Positions 1 through 8,048 of a stretch of DNA of 64,000 nt are shown here, one piece after another (within the stretch, counting starts at the first letter, position 1; every line of letters starts with the position of its first letter). The position numbers and the translations under genes were made by a program. The notes beneath the pieces were generated by a model. It saw only the letters and a program-made list of their open reading frames with translations. It searched no databases and was not told the DNA's origin. The DNA is from UBA6244 sp963676875 (lineage in GTDB: Bacteria; Bacteroidota; Bacteroidia; Bacteroidales; F082). The stretch is taken from NCBI GenBank assembly GCA_963676875.1, contig OY781436.1, positions 372,001-436,000 of the forward strand, read 5' to 3'.

Positions 1-569
1 TCCATTTTTATAATTCCAAATTCCGGAGCGGTGTAAAATAAAATATCATTCTCAAAACCTCCGTTCGTGCAACCACTTACGAAATCATTTGCTAGTATTT
101 GTTTTTTTACCACATCATAGAACATCTTTCCATTTATCACTAAAGAATCTATTTTCTCATATCCAGAATAGCCCACGTTAGCGTAATATCTTCTGCCACA
201 TATCTCCCATTCCAATTCGGTATTTCTTCTAATTCCGTTATTTTCCAGTAAATCTGTATCGACCTCATCGTTTCTACTATTCATGTAGTAAAGTTTATAA
301 AATTCTCGTCTAGTTCCTGAACCACCATGAACTGGTGGTGGATTCCAATAAAAGCCTGATTCAACTTTTGAAACATAAACACTGTCCCTGTTCTTCGAAG
401 CAGAATCCTCATATATCCAATATGATCCTGTCTTGAATTTGAAACTATTATAGAACGAGTCAAGATAGATAGTCTCACTACCCTCTGATTCATTTGATTC
501 CTTGCAACCAATAACTGTGAATGTGAGAATTAATAATATGCAGAATGATATTGATTTTTTCGTCCTCAT
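1..569 (-). CDS. Hypothetical lipoprotein, C-terminus beyond window edge
   Basis: The frame is open from an ATG at 569 down to position 1, so about 189 codons are visible and the C-terminus is missing. The N-terminus has charged residues (MRTKKS), a hydrophobic stretch (SFCILLILTFTVIG) and then Cys, a good lipobox, so it is probably an outer-membrane or periplasmic lipoprotein. The rest is polar and rich in Tyr, Asn and Gly (for example YWIYEDSASKNRDSVYVSK). I recognise no family. It is first downstream of the attC-like palindrome at 576-708 and reads in the same direction as the other accessory genes. A shorter ORF in another frame (281-511) is a shadow of this gene. Confidence 0.75.
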   Translation of the reverse strand, partial: MRTKKSISFCILLILTFTVIGCKESNESEGSETIYLDSFYNSFKFKTGSYWIYEDSASKNRDSVYVSKVESGFYWNPPPVHGGSGTRREFYKLYYMNSRNDEVDTDLLENNGIRRNTELEWEICGRRYYANVGYSGYEKIDSLVINGKMFYDVVKKQILANDFVSGCTNGGFENDILFYTAPEFGIIKM

Positions 570-575
570 AATTTT

Positions 576-708
576 ACCTAACGTGTATTCCATGGGCAGT
601 AGCGAATTTCTCATCAAATGGTCTGTCCGCCAGGACAGGGCTTTCAATTGAAATTTGCGGTGTCCACGAAGGACTGAACCCGCTATTGCCTATGCGCTGG
701 TGTTAGCC
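576..708 (-). other. attC-like imperfect palindrome (possible integron recombination site)
   Basis: On the minus strand the segment starts GGCTAACACCAGCGC and ends GCAG..ACACGTTAGGT. The last seven bases, GTTAGGT, fit the attC core GTTRRRY. The outer arms pair over roughly 25 bases with scattered mismatches: CGCTATTGCCTATG on one side matches CGCTACTGCCCATG on the other, and GTTAG matches CTAAC at the tips. About 80 bp separate the arms. The upstream gene (690-1148) terminates inside the 5' arm, as often happens in integron cassettes. No integrase is in view. It could instead be an unrelated palindromic repeat. Confidence 0.5.
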
Positions 709-1148
709 CTAGTATTTTTTAATTCTTCAATTTTATTTTCAAGTAGTCTCTTAATTTTCATGTTAAACTTAAAATCATTTTCTTCAGTCAAATTCGAAGG
801 TGAGAATGTTATATTTTTTCCTAATCTCGTTTTCTCTTTTAGTTTAATTTTTATGTGTGGCTCTGTCAATAAATGGAACATAAAAAGTCGATAGTTTACT
901 TTTTTAATATTACTAATTGGCGTTTCAATAGTTAATCTATTTCTTGTTATTTGAAGTTTGTTCTCAATGATTTTCACTTTACAAAGTCTCGATGCATAGT
1001 ATATGCTAGTAATTCCTAATAGAACTGGAAATAGTGCTATAAAAAAGAGTCCCTCAGTTAACATAAATATACCTACCCCAATAGCAAATAAACCCGCGAA
1101 AATCAGATATATTTTCAACTCAATTCGTTCTGTGCTTGAAATTAACAT
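690..1148 (-). CDS. Small membrane protein, PH-like
   Basis: A 152-aa protein. Two adjacent hydrophobic segments (about residues 12-30 and 33-50) are followed by a basic soluble domain rich in short beta-like stretches (KVKIIENKLQITRNRLTIET). This layout resembles bacterial PH-domain (YcxB/bPH) membrane proteins, but I see no decisive motif, so the family is an inference. The stop codon (TAG at 690-692) lies in the attC-like palindrome. Codon use is AT-rich compared with the core genes from 4.5 kb onward, consistent with acquired DNA. The start at 1148 is the only good ATG before the transmembrane segments. Confidence 0.6.
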   Translation of the reverse strand: MLISSTERIELKIYLIFAGLFAIGVGIFMLTEGLFFIALFPVLLGITSIYYASRLCKVKIIENKLQITRNRLTIETPISNIKKVNYRLFMFHLLTEPHIKIKLKEKTRLGKNITFSPSNLTEENDFKFNMKIKRLLENKIEELKNTRANTSA

Positions 1149-1168
1149 GTTTTCTTTTATTCAATATT

Positions 1169-1345
1169 AGGGCTAACTACATGCTAACCCCACCCCACTG
1201 CCATTTATCCCCTCTTTGACTACACTCCCCATATACCCCAACGCCTTGAAAATCAAATAATGCAAAAAATGAGGAATGTGAGTGCTGTTCATGTTGTTGT
1301 ATTTAGCAGTTGTCAAATATACTTTATTTTCAAGTTAATCCTCTT
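1169..1345. repeat. Intergenic repeat, copy 1 (second copy 3965-4140)
   Basis: This stretch matches 3965-4140 over its full length with substitutions and small gaps. Shared words include GTATTTAGCAGTTGTCAAAT, TACTTTATTTTCA, GTGCTGTTCATGTT, CTTTGACTACA and AACTAC.TGCTAA. Each copy sits directly 5' of a minus-strand membrane-protein gene. Its outer ends are weakly complementary (GCTAAATAC versus GGCTAACTAC), and read on the minus strand it ends in GTTAGCC, so it may be a degenerate attC-like site. That reading is weaker than for 576-708. Confidence 0.6.
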
Positions 1346-1599
1346 CTCGCGAACGTATTTATTTCATCTTGCCACCAAGTTCTTTTCGTTGGGTTCGGTG
1401 GGTTCGGTGGCTGCGCCGGGTGCGGTGCCATTGACTTGGCGCACTTATCCAACACCCGTACCACCATTGCTTTCCCATGGCAGTTAGTGCATTGTCCCAA
1501 GTGTGAACGCCGGTGCACCAAACTCACAACCGAGGTCGGTTAATAGCCTATTTTTAAACGACTATAAGCGACTATAAACTTGGATAAATTCGTTGGCCA
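1346..1599. other. Non-coding spacer with a GC-rich island
   Basis: Bases 1385-1520 are clearly richer in G and C than the AT-rich surroundings and contain a direct repeat (GGGTTCGGT twice). A short minus-strand ORF here (1330-1527) encodes a Pro-rich peptide with one CTNCHGK motif. It has no convincing start context or partner gene, so I do not call it. The rest of the stretch shows nothing I can assign. Confidence 0.35.
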
Positions 1600-2612
1600 T
1601 TATTCTTTCTTTTTATTTTTAATTTCCTGCTCCAATTTTACCAATTCGTCCAAATCTTCCTTGTCGGCTTGTAATGCTTCAAACTCCTTTCTCCTTTTAT
1701 CAAAATTTGAATAAATCTCACTCACCCGTTTTTCCATCTCCAATTTACTTATTGAACCTGGGTTAGTTAATATTTTTTTGTCTTGAAAATCAAGAATTCT
1801 ATCAACATTCTCCCGCCAAAATTCAATTGTTAAATCCATTCTGTTTTTGGCTCTCAATTCTGCACTTTCAATAAAGATAACTACCAACCGGTTTAGTGTA
1901 TCAATTTCATCGTGAGTTAGGTAATTTTTGGCAACATAAATTTCTTGCTTCCATACAATTGTAACTTCCCGGATGTTAAGTTCATGTTTGGCTTCTCAGC
2001 ATTTGCTCGCGAAACAATTAATTCAGCGGCGGTTTTACCCGTTACTGCGAAATGAAGTTTGTTTTGAGTTTCGGCAAAAAACATTTGTGTTGATTTGTCA
2101 TCAGGTTCATAATCACTGCTAAGTGCAAACAAGTCTTTGATTTTTTGGTAAAACCGTTTTTCCGATGCACGAATATCTCGTATTTGTTCCAATAATTCAT
2201 CGAAATAGTCGGGTCTGCCGTCTGGGTTTTTCAGCCGGTCGTTATCCATCACAAACCCTTTTACCATATATTCTTTCAGGTTTTTATTTGCCCAAATTCT
2301 GAATTGTGTACCGCGTTTGCTTCGAATCCGAAAACCGATTGCCAGAATCATATCGAGCGAATAAAAAGCAACATGATACTGTTTACCATCATCGGCAGTT
2401 GTAAAGTAATTCTTTACAACTGAATTGCCATCTAATTCGCCTTCCGACAGTATGTTAGAAATGTGTTGCCCGATGTTTTGCTTTGAGGTGGCAAAAAGTT
2501 CGGCAAGTTGACTTTGGTTCATCCAAATATTGCCGTCTTTAGCATATAAGGCAACTGAAGCTCTGCCGTCGGCCGTTTTGTATATGATTATATTTTGCCG
2601 GTTATTATCCAT
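1600..2612 (-). pseudogene. RhuM-family protein, frameshifted
   Basis: Two adjacent minus-strand frames together form one RhuM (virulence RhuM / KilA-like) protein of about 337 codons. The N-terminal part (from 2612) carries the typical start (IIIYKTADGRASVALYAKDG, then WMNQSQLAELFATSKQNI and FYSLDMILAIGFRIRSKRGT) and runs to GKTAAELIVSRANAEKPNMN. It then leaves frame near 1970-1985 and stops at 1917. The family-typical continuation (IYVAKNYLTHDEIDTLNRLV, then a charged coiled C-terminus ending in KNKKKE) is found in the next frame down to 1600. The total length is not a multiple of three, so one base is missing or two are extra. This is either a real inactivating frameshift or a sequencing error. 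RhuM proteins are common in mobile and defence-rich regions; their molecular function is not settled. Confidence 0.85.
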
Positions 2613-3164
2613 TTGTTCGGTTTAATATGATAAGTAAAAATAATCATTTTCACGGTGCATCGGAAAAGAAATAGGTTTTTTGCAATTTTTAGGATCTGTG
2701 TCGGCTTGGGCGAATTGCAAAGAGGCTGTTTGTGCGTGGTGTTTTTATTTATTTTCCATTAGTAATGTGTTGTATTTTGTTTGTTTTTTCACTTGGCAGT
2801 AAGGGTATGTAATGGAATATTAGCCCATTGCGGGCTTAATCCCTATCTGGAGACACCATAATTGGAGCGAGCCACAACACTTAAAAATACCTACTGAACC
2901 AGCTATAATTTTTATACATGGGTGAACGAAATCCGCCTCCGGCGGATGCGATGATTGAGCTTGACGAAATGTTGTTCACCCCCCATATACAGGACGATTG
3001 ATTACTGCGGCCGAGCCCAACAGGGTTTAAAACTCAGTTGAGCGGGTGCTTTCACTAAATTCCGGAGTTGTTTTACAGGTTGTGGGTGATATTTTTATTG
3101 TGGGGTGGTATGTTGGGGTTCAGGTGAGGCTTAAATACTAGTATGTTACCAGTAGGCATTTATT
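2613..3164. other. Intergenic region with nested inverted repeats
   Basis: I see no gene here. An inverted repeat (ATGGGTGAAC at 2918-2927 with GTTCACCCCCCAT at 2974-2986) encloses a perfect small hairpin, ATCCGCC-TCC-GGCGGAT, at 2931-2947. A second small hairpin (TAGCCC...GGGCTTA) lies at 2821-2838. Neither is followed by a T run, so they are not convincing terminators; they could be the remains of a small palindromic element. Confidence 0.4.
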
Positions 3165-3941
3165 TTAGAATGTTAATGTTCCTATTACAATTATTGCTGT
3201 CAAAACAATTGGTATTCCAATTGAAATAATCAAGGCTAATTTCTCAATATTATATATTTTTCTAATATTCTCTTTACAAATAACCCATAATAATCCACCA
3301 TTCAAAAATAATGACCAAAAGTGTTTTAAAAAGGAATTATTGGACGTCAAATCGTCAAGTGGTGAAAATCCAGATGGTTCTGTTGTCTGAATATAGATAA
3401 ATGTAACTATCGCCGCTAATGCAATAAATGTTAAATAAATTGTCAATAAAATCCATCCAGACTTTTTTCGTATCCAAAATAATATCGTTCCTAATGGTAA
3501 AATTACCAGTGGAAAGAAATAAAAAAAAATACTTACGTCCCATTCTGATACGGGTGATGTCAACATGAATTTAATGAACTCAAATTCTTGGTAGATTTTA
3601 AATAATGACAGAATTCCTAAAACAATACTTACCATGAGAATTGTCCTGCTGTCCGAGAAAACATTTGTCTGAATAGGATGGATTGTTTTAATTACATCCT
3701 CCCCCAAATCCTTTACTTTATTCTCAATAATTTCCTTTTTTCGAATTTTGGCTTCATTCAGTTTTCCTTGACTATCAACTTCTTCTCTTGCGATTTGAAC
3801 TTCTTCTTTTGAAAGATTTCTATTTTCCAAAATTTCTTTTGCAGTTTCAACGGCGAGAGGTTGATAGTCAGTTGATTTATCAATGATTTCTAGTAATTGG
3901 GAATTACTATAATTGACAAATCGTTCATAAAAATTGTTCAT
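3165..3941 (-). CDS. Multi-pass membrane protein of unknown function
   Basis: A 258-aa protein. The first ~95 residues are soluble and helical (ETAKEILENRNLSKEEVQI is amphipathic and charged). They are followed by about five hydrophobic segments: near residues 100-115 (TILMVSIVLGILSLF), 138-156, 162-184, 207-223 and 235-256. I do not recognise the family. It lies between the RhuM pseudogene and the second intergenic repeat, in the same orientation as the other accessory genes, and has similar AT-rich codon use. The start is set by ATG at 3941, followed by MNNFYERFVNYSNSQLLEII. Confidence 0.65.
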   Translation of the reverse strand: MNNFYERFVNYSNSQLLEIIDKSTDYQPLAVETAKEILENRNLSKEEVQIAREEVDSQGKLNEAKIRKKEIIENKVKDLGEDVIKTIHPIQTNVFSDSRTILMVSIVLGILSLFKIYQEFEFIKFMLTSPVSEWDVSIFFYFFPLVILPLGTILFWIRKKSGWILLTIYLTFIALAAIVTFIYIQTTEPSGFSPLDDLTSNNSFLKHFWSLFLNGGLLWVICKENIRKIYNIEKLALIISIGIPIVLTAIIVIGTLTF

Positions 3942-3964
3942 AGGTTATTGGTTTCTGTTTGCTT

Positions 3965-4140
3965 ACCGCCAACTACGTGCTAAACGCACCCCTACCCCAT
4001 TTATCTCCCCTTTGACTACATTTGTCGCGAAGCGCAATGTGTTGCAAATCAGGTAATGCAAATAATGATAGTGCTGGGTGCTGTTCATGTTATTGTATTT
4101 AGCAGTTGTCAAATGTACTTTATTTTCATGTTCTGACTCG
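3965..4140. repeat. Intergenic repeat, copy 2 (first copy 1169-1345)
   Basis: Diverged second copy of the repeat at 1169-1345, in the same orientation and also just upstream of a minus-strand membrane-protein gene. In the middle it carries a short unrelated stretch (TTTGTCGCGAAGCGCAATG) where copy 1 reads CTCCCCATATACCCCAACG. Read on the minus strand it ends GTAGTTGGCGG where copy 1 ends GTAGTTAGCCC. Confidence 0.6.
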
Positions 4141-4202
4141 TTGCGCATGCATTTTTTATTTAATCTCCGGGCTTGGTTATCCCGATCGATTGATCGCATC
4201 TT

Positions 4203-4318
4203 ATACCGATTATGAATTGAAATGAGCTTTCAGTTCGCTTCGCTCCTGAAACCTCTTCAATTCTATATCGGCATTATACATAAACAGCATTGTGCTAACT
4301 TCAATTAATAAATGGTAT
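4203..4318 (+). mobile_element. ~117-bp inverted-repeat element, copy A
   Basis: One of five copies in this window. It begins ATACCGATTATGAATTGAA and ends in a complementary arm (here AATTAATAAATGGTAT). An internal arm, TTCAATTCTATATCGGCAT, is also complementary to the first. The centre reads TTCGCTTCGCTCCTGAAAC in all copies apart from single changes. It has no coding capacity, so it is MITE-like or REP-like. It lies between the accessory patch and rsmG. The 165 bp between it and rsmG show no gene I can support. Confidence 0.85.
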
Positions 4319-4485
4319 TATTTGTTCAGTTAAATGGCACGGTGGACGGTCATCCTTGTCGTTTTACTTTCGGGAAGTAAGCGAGAAATAGTCGCTGCAA
4401 AAAAACAAATACTTCGTTATGCCCGATTGGCATTTTTTACAAGACACAGAAGTACAACAAGGGTTTTCTTGCAAGCACCATTTAC

Positions 4486-5118
4486 CTATTTCCTGTACAG
4501 ATGCACGATTTTTTTGGTTTCAAAAAAGGGGTCGGAGAAGTAGTTGGAGATGTTCACCGTTCGGTGTTTAAGTCCTCGCACTTGTTTGAGCTCGTCTTTT
4601 AAATCGCCACCCTTGAGGTAGATGATGCCGTTGGGAACCTGGTTGAAGGATTTTTGATGAAATTTGTATCCGGTCCACCGCACAAAGTCACTCAAATTGG
4701 TCACGGCACGACTGATGATAAAGTCAAAAGTGCCATCCACCTGCTCCATGCGCGATTGTTGTGCTACTACGTTTTTAAGTCCCAACGCCTGAGCCACTTC
4801 CTGCACCACCTTGATTTTCTTTCCAATGGAGTCCACCAATAGAAACGACGCTTTGGGAAACATCACTGCCAGCGGAATACCCGGAAAACCTCCCCCGGTG
4901 CCGGCGTCCATGATTTCGGTATAATCCTTAAACGCGACGTACCTGGCAATGGCCAATGAATGTAACACGTGGTGCACATAAAAATTTTCCATGTCCTTGC
5001 GCGAAATCACGTTGATTTGGGCATTCCAGGTGACATAAAGCTCCCGCATATGCTCCATTTGGGCCTTTTGGGTGTCGGACAGTTCGGGGAATTGATTAAA
5101 AATCAGGTCGATACTCAT
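4486..5118 (-). CDS. rsmG: 16S rRNA (guanine-527-N7)-methyltransferase
   Basis: A 210-aa protein with the RsmG/GidB pattern: an N-terminal helix (LSDTQKAQMEHMRELYVTWN) followed by INVISRKD, then the S-adenosylmethionine-binding motif DAGTGGGFPGIPLAV, then LLVDSIGKKI and the later motif ISRAVTNL. It methylates N7 of G527 in 16S rRNA. I chose the ATG at 5118 (MSIDLIFNQFPE). The frame stays open upstream to 5226, but that extension (MSKTLRETPCNLPKQ) is atypical and overlaps repetitive spacer. The length suits the family. It is the boundary between the accessory patch and core genes. Confidence 0.93.
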   Translation of the reverse strand: MSIDLIFNQFPELSDTQKAQMEHMRELYVTWNAQINVISRKDMENFYVHHVLHSLAIARYVAFKDYTEIMDAGTGGGFPGIPLAVMFPKASFLLVDSIGKKIKVVQEVAQALGLKNVVAQQSRMEQVDGTFDFIISRAVTNLSDFVRWTGYKFHQKSFNQVPNGIIYLKGGDLKDELKQVRGLKHRTVNISNYFSDPFFETKKIVHLYRK

Positions 5119-5192
5119 GGATGAATTTTTTGATAAAAATAGTAAATGTGACGGATGTGGGAGATTTTTTTTGATGAGGTGTTGTTTTGGGA

Positions 5193-5355
5193 GGTTACAC
5201 GGAGTTTCACGGAGGGTTTTGCTCATGTGTATGTTTTAATGCTCATCCAATGCTTTGTCTTTTGACTGCCCCCCTTCCGTGCAACTCCGTGTAAAAAACC
5301 CCTCCGCGCAACTCCGTGAAAGAAAACCCCTCCGTGCAACTCCCTGCAAGACCCC
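5193..5355. repeat. Cluster of ACTCCGTG-type short repeats
   Basis: At least three near-tandem units of about 27 bp (CCCTCCGTGCAACTCCGTG and close variants) lie at 5271-5355. One copy lies in inverse orientation at 5193-5215 (ACACGGAGTTTCACGGAGGG). The two orientations could fold into a large hairpin in the spacer between divergent rsmG and the glucosaminidase gene. It does not encode a believable protein. Confidence 0.7.
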
Positions 5356-5367
5356 ATTAACAATGTT

Positions 5368-6408
5368 TTGTGCAAAAATCCGTTTATCGTGAAGTTGCAC
5401 GACCTGTTGGTTCTGTTAATTTTGCGGTTGATTCCGATTACTTTGAGAGAGAAATGTAAGTCATACCTAAACCTGGGAATTCTCCTGACCCTTCTGCTGT
5501 TCAATCTGGCAGGCCGGGCTCAAAAACGTATGTCCACCGAAGAGTATATCGCCACCTACAAGGATATCGCCATCGAAAAAATGAAAGAGTTTAAAATTCC
5601 GGCGTCCATCACACTGGCGCAAGGAATCCTGGAATCGGGCAGCGGCAACAGCAAACTGGCCACCGAAGGAAACAACCATTTCGGCATCAAATGCCATAAG
5701 GGTTGGACAGGTAAAAAGATTTATATGGACGACGACGAACTCCATGAGTGTTTCAGGAAATACAAAAAAGCCGAAGATTCATACCGCGATCACTCCCTGT
5801 TTTTAACCCAGCGAGGCCGGTATTCCTTTTTGTTCGACTTAAAAACAACCGACTACAAATCCTGGGCAAAGGGTTTAAAACAAGCGGGTTATGCCACCAA
5901 CCCCAAATATCCCGAACTGCTTATCCGCATCATCGAAAAAAACAACCTACACCAATACGACCTGGCAACGGGACAGGATAAAAACCAAAAAACTACCCGC
6001 AAATCCGGGAAAAAGATACCTCCACCCATGACGGTCGCCCAGTTTGAAAAAGACGAACGCTATCCCAGCGGACGACAACTGTACTCGTGCAATGGAAAAA
6101 AATTGTTGATTGCCGTAAAAGGCGACACCTTTAACAAGTATGCCAAGGAATTTGGACTATACCTGTGGCAACTGTACAAATACAACGACATCGACAGGGA
6201 CTATGTGCTGAAAGTGGGAGATATCGTGTACCTGGAGAAAAAACGCCGCAAAGCCGGCAAAAAACATACACTGCATGAAGTTACCGAAGGACAAACCATC
6301 CATTCCATTTCACAACTCTATGGCGTGCGCGAAAGCAGAATTTACAAAATGAACAACCTGCCCAAAGGCACACAGGTAGCTGCCGGAAAAGTCTTAAAAT
6401 TGCGCTAG
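5368..6408 (+). CDS. Secreted glucosaminidase (GH73-type) with LysM-like C-terminus
   Basis: A peptidoglycan hydrolase acting outside the inner membrane. After a hydrophobic signal-like stretch (NLGILLTLLLFNLAGRAQ) comes an N-acetylglucosaminidase domain at about residues 55-195: ITLAQGILESGSGNSKLA with the expected catalytic Glu, then NNHFGIKCHKGWTG, YRDHSLFL and YATNPKYPELLIRIIE. The C-terminal ~150 residues hold two LysM-like modules (AVKGDTFNKYAKEFGLYLWQ and EVTEGQTIHSISQLYGVRES). The start is uncertain: the ATG at 5368 gives a long basic leader of about 35 residues before the hydrophobic core, so a downstream non-ATG start is possible. The stop codon TAG lies inside the left arm of the 166-bp element that follows. 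Downstream genes suggest salvage of the released amino sugars. Confidence 0.88.
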   Translation: MCKNPFIVKLHDLLVLLILRLIPITLREKCKSYLNLGILLTLLLFNLAGRAQKRMSTEEYIATYKDIAIEKMKEFKIPASITLAQGILESGSGNSKLATEGNNHFGIKCHKGWTGKKIYMDDDELHECFRKYKKAEDSYRDHSLFLTQRGRYSFLFDLKTTDYKSWAKGLKQAGYATNPKYPELLIRIIEKNNLHQYDLATGQDKNQKTTRKSGKKIPPPMTVAQFEKDERYPSGRQLYSCNGKKLLIAVKGDTFNKYAKEFGLYLWQLYKYNDIDRDYVLKVGDIVYLEKKRRKAGKKHTLHEVTEGQTIHSISQLYGVRESRIYKMNNLPKGTQVAAGKVLKLR

Positions 6409-6570
6409 TGTCATGTCAATGCTACTGTGTCGGTTAAGTCGCAGCGATTTTTTCTCAGATCGAAAAAGAAATTCTGCGCATAGCCATAGCTACGTAAAGG
6501 ATTTATTTTGAAGATATGAGGAAAAAGATCAAGACTTGGGCCGGCTAAAGTAGTGTTGACATGACACTAG
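6405..6570. mobile_element. 166-bp element with ~22-bp terminal inverted repeats
   Basis: The left end CTAGTGTCATGTCAATGCTA is matched by the inverse of the right end, where the strand reads GTTGACATGACACTAG. The arms pair over about 22 bp with two mismatches. The interior has no ORF of note. The first arm supplies the stop codon of the glucosaminidase gene (TAG at 6406-6408), so insertion may have altered that protein's C-terminus. It looks like a non-autonomous transposon (MITE). I see no second copy in the window. Confidence 0.75.
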
Positions 6571-6617
6571 TACCGCGCCCATAAAAATCGTACTTTTGTC
6601 GGTAACCTTAAGAAAAT

Positions 6618-8048
6618 ATGAAGCAGGATCCCATCATACCCATTCGGGAATTGATACAATCAGCGGGGTATCACCCGGCATGCACCCTTACGCCACTGCC
6701 TCCATCAGGTAGCGACCGCCGTTACTATCGGGTGAGTTTTGAGGACACCAACCAACCCGACCTCATGGCTTTTTACCAACCCTGTGTGGAAGAAAACAGG
6801 GCACAAATGGAGTTTACACGTCATTTTAAGTCGCTGGGATTTCGGGTTCCGGCCATCCTGGCCCATAACCCCGAAAAAACTGTTTTTCTGGTCGAAAATC
6901 TGGGCAAACTTTCCTTGTTTGAGAAGGTGTCACAAGGCATTGACAATGAGGTGATAAACACCTACAAACAGGTCTTGACTGATTTGGTAAAATTTCAGGT
7001 AAAGGGCATCAACGGACTGGATATCAGCCAGGCCTACCCCGCTCCGGATTTCGACCGCCAATCCATTTTATGGGACCTGAACTATTTTAAATATGATTTT
7101 TTAAAACCTGCCGGCATCTCCTTCAACGAACTTCAACTTGAACGGGATTTCCGGCACTTCGCCGACCTTCTGGAACAAGCCAAACCCAACTTTTTTTGCT
7201 ACCGCGATTTTCAGACACGCAACATCATGATCCACGAAGGACAACCCTGGTACATTGATTTTCAGGGCGGAAGGCGTGGTCCGCTTCCCTACGATGTAGT
7301 GTCGTTGCTCCATCAGGTGAAGGCCAATCTGCCCGAAGAACTCAAGGATTCGCTTTTTGAATATTACCTCGAACAACTAAAAACCCTCGCTCCTGACGAA
7401 GTGGAACCAACCCGTACCCAATACAATCCATTCGTTTATTTCAGGTTGCTTCAGGTGTTTGGTGCCTATGGTTTCAGAGGACTGGTGGAGCGAAAGGCGC
7501 ATTTTCTGCAAAGTTTGCCACTGGCAGCCATCGCACTTAAACGAAGACTCGAAAATCATCCGTTGGACATCGCACTTCCTGAACTGGAAAAAATATTTCC
7601 TCAAATTATTGATCTGTATCCTGTTAGCGAAAAAGACGACTTCCGGGGACTAACCATCGAAATCACCAGTTTTTCGTTCAAAAACAAGGGCCTTCCTCCC
7701 GACCTGAGCGGAAACGGAGGTGGTTTTGTGTTCGACTGCCGGTATTTGCCCAACCCCCATCGGGTGGCACAATTGCGCGACCTCACAGGCGAAGACCAAC
7801 CCATTGTGGAGTACATGCTGGCCCAACCCCAAACAGAAATCTTCCTGACCCATGTGAAAGGGCTGGTTGAGGCTGCCGTTGACAACTACTTGCAACGTGG
7901 TTTTGAACGACTTCAGATAAATTTTGGTTGCACAGGAGGACGTCACCGTTCGGTATTCAGTGCCGTTCAGCTAAAGGAATACCTGCAATCACATTACCCG
8001 GAGGTGCGCCTATTGTTACATCACAGGGAAATCGTAAGCCAAAGATGA
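6618..8048 (+). CDS. APH-fold sugar kinase fused to RapZ C-terminal domain (AmgK-like)
   Basis: A 476-aa two-domain protein. Residues ~1-330 are an aminoglycoside-phosphotransferase/choline-kinase fold with catalytic loop YRDFQTRNIM (Asp197, Asn202) and metal-binding Asp in WYIDFQGG (Asp214). This is the type seen in AmgK, which phosphorylates N-acetylmuramate or N-acetylglucosamine at C1. Residues ~340-476 match the C-terminal domain of RapZ (GGGFVFDCRYLPNP, then INFGCTGGRHRSVF), without the RapZ N-terminal P-loop domain. The stop overlaps the start of the MurU-like gene, so the two are probably translationally coupled. From this context I infer cell-wall sugar salvage; the role of the RapZ part here is unknown. 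The fusion layout is not unique to this genome, as far as I know. Confidence 0.85.
   Translation: MKQDPIIPIRELIQSAGYHPACTLTPLPPSGSDRRYYRVSFEDTNQPDLMAFYQPCVEENRAQMEFTRHFKSLGFRVPAILAHNPEKTVFLVENLGKLSLFEKVSQGIDNEVINTYKQVLTDLVKFQVKGINGLDISQAYPAPDFDRQSILWDLNYFKYDFLKPAGISFNELQLERDFRHFADLLEQAKPNFFCYRDFQTRNIMIHEGQPWYIDFQGGRRGPLPYDVVSLLHQVKANLPEELKDSLFEYYLEQLKTLAPDEVEPTRTQYNPFVYFRLLQVFGAYGFRGLVERKAHFLQSLPLAAIALKRRLENHPLDIALPELEKIFPQIIDLYPVSEKDDFRGLTIEITSFSFKNKGLPPDLSGNGGGFVFDCRYLPNPHRVAQLRDLTGEDQPIVEYMLAQPQTEIFLTHVKGLVEAAVDNYLQRGFERLQINFGCTGGRHRSVFSAVQLKEYLQSHYPEVRLLLHHREIVSQR

Noticed and set aside
1330..1527. Minus-strand ORF with a CTNCHGK motif resembling a c-type haem site
   Set aside because: The motif is CxxCH by chance in a 65-aa Pro-rich frame without signal peptide; the DNA is a GC-rich spacer with internal repeats.
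2821..2986. Hairpins as terminators for the flanking minus-strand genes
   Set aside because: No T run follows on either strand and the position does not fit the end of a gene closely.
4334..4543. 69-aa plus-strand ORF overlapping the end of rsmG
   Set aside because: It overlaps a certain gene on the other strand, is very rich in Arg and Lys, and has no recognisable features.
5223..5504. 93-aa minus-strand ORF with HGVARRGFLHGVARKGG repeats
   Set aside because: The repeats are translations of the ACTCCGTG spacer repeats, and the ORF overlaps the glucosaminidase gene.
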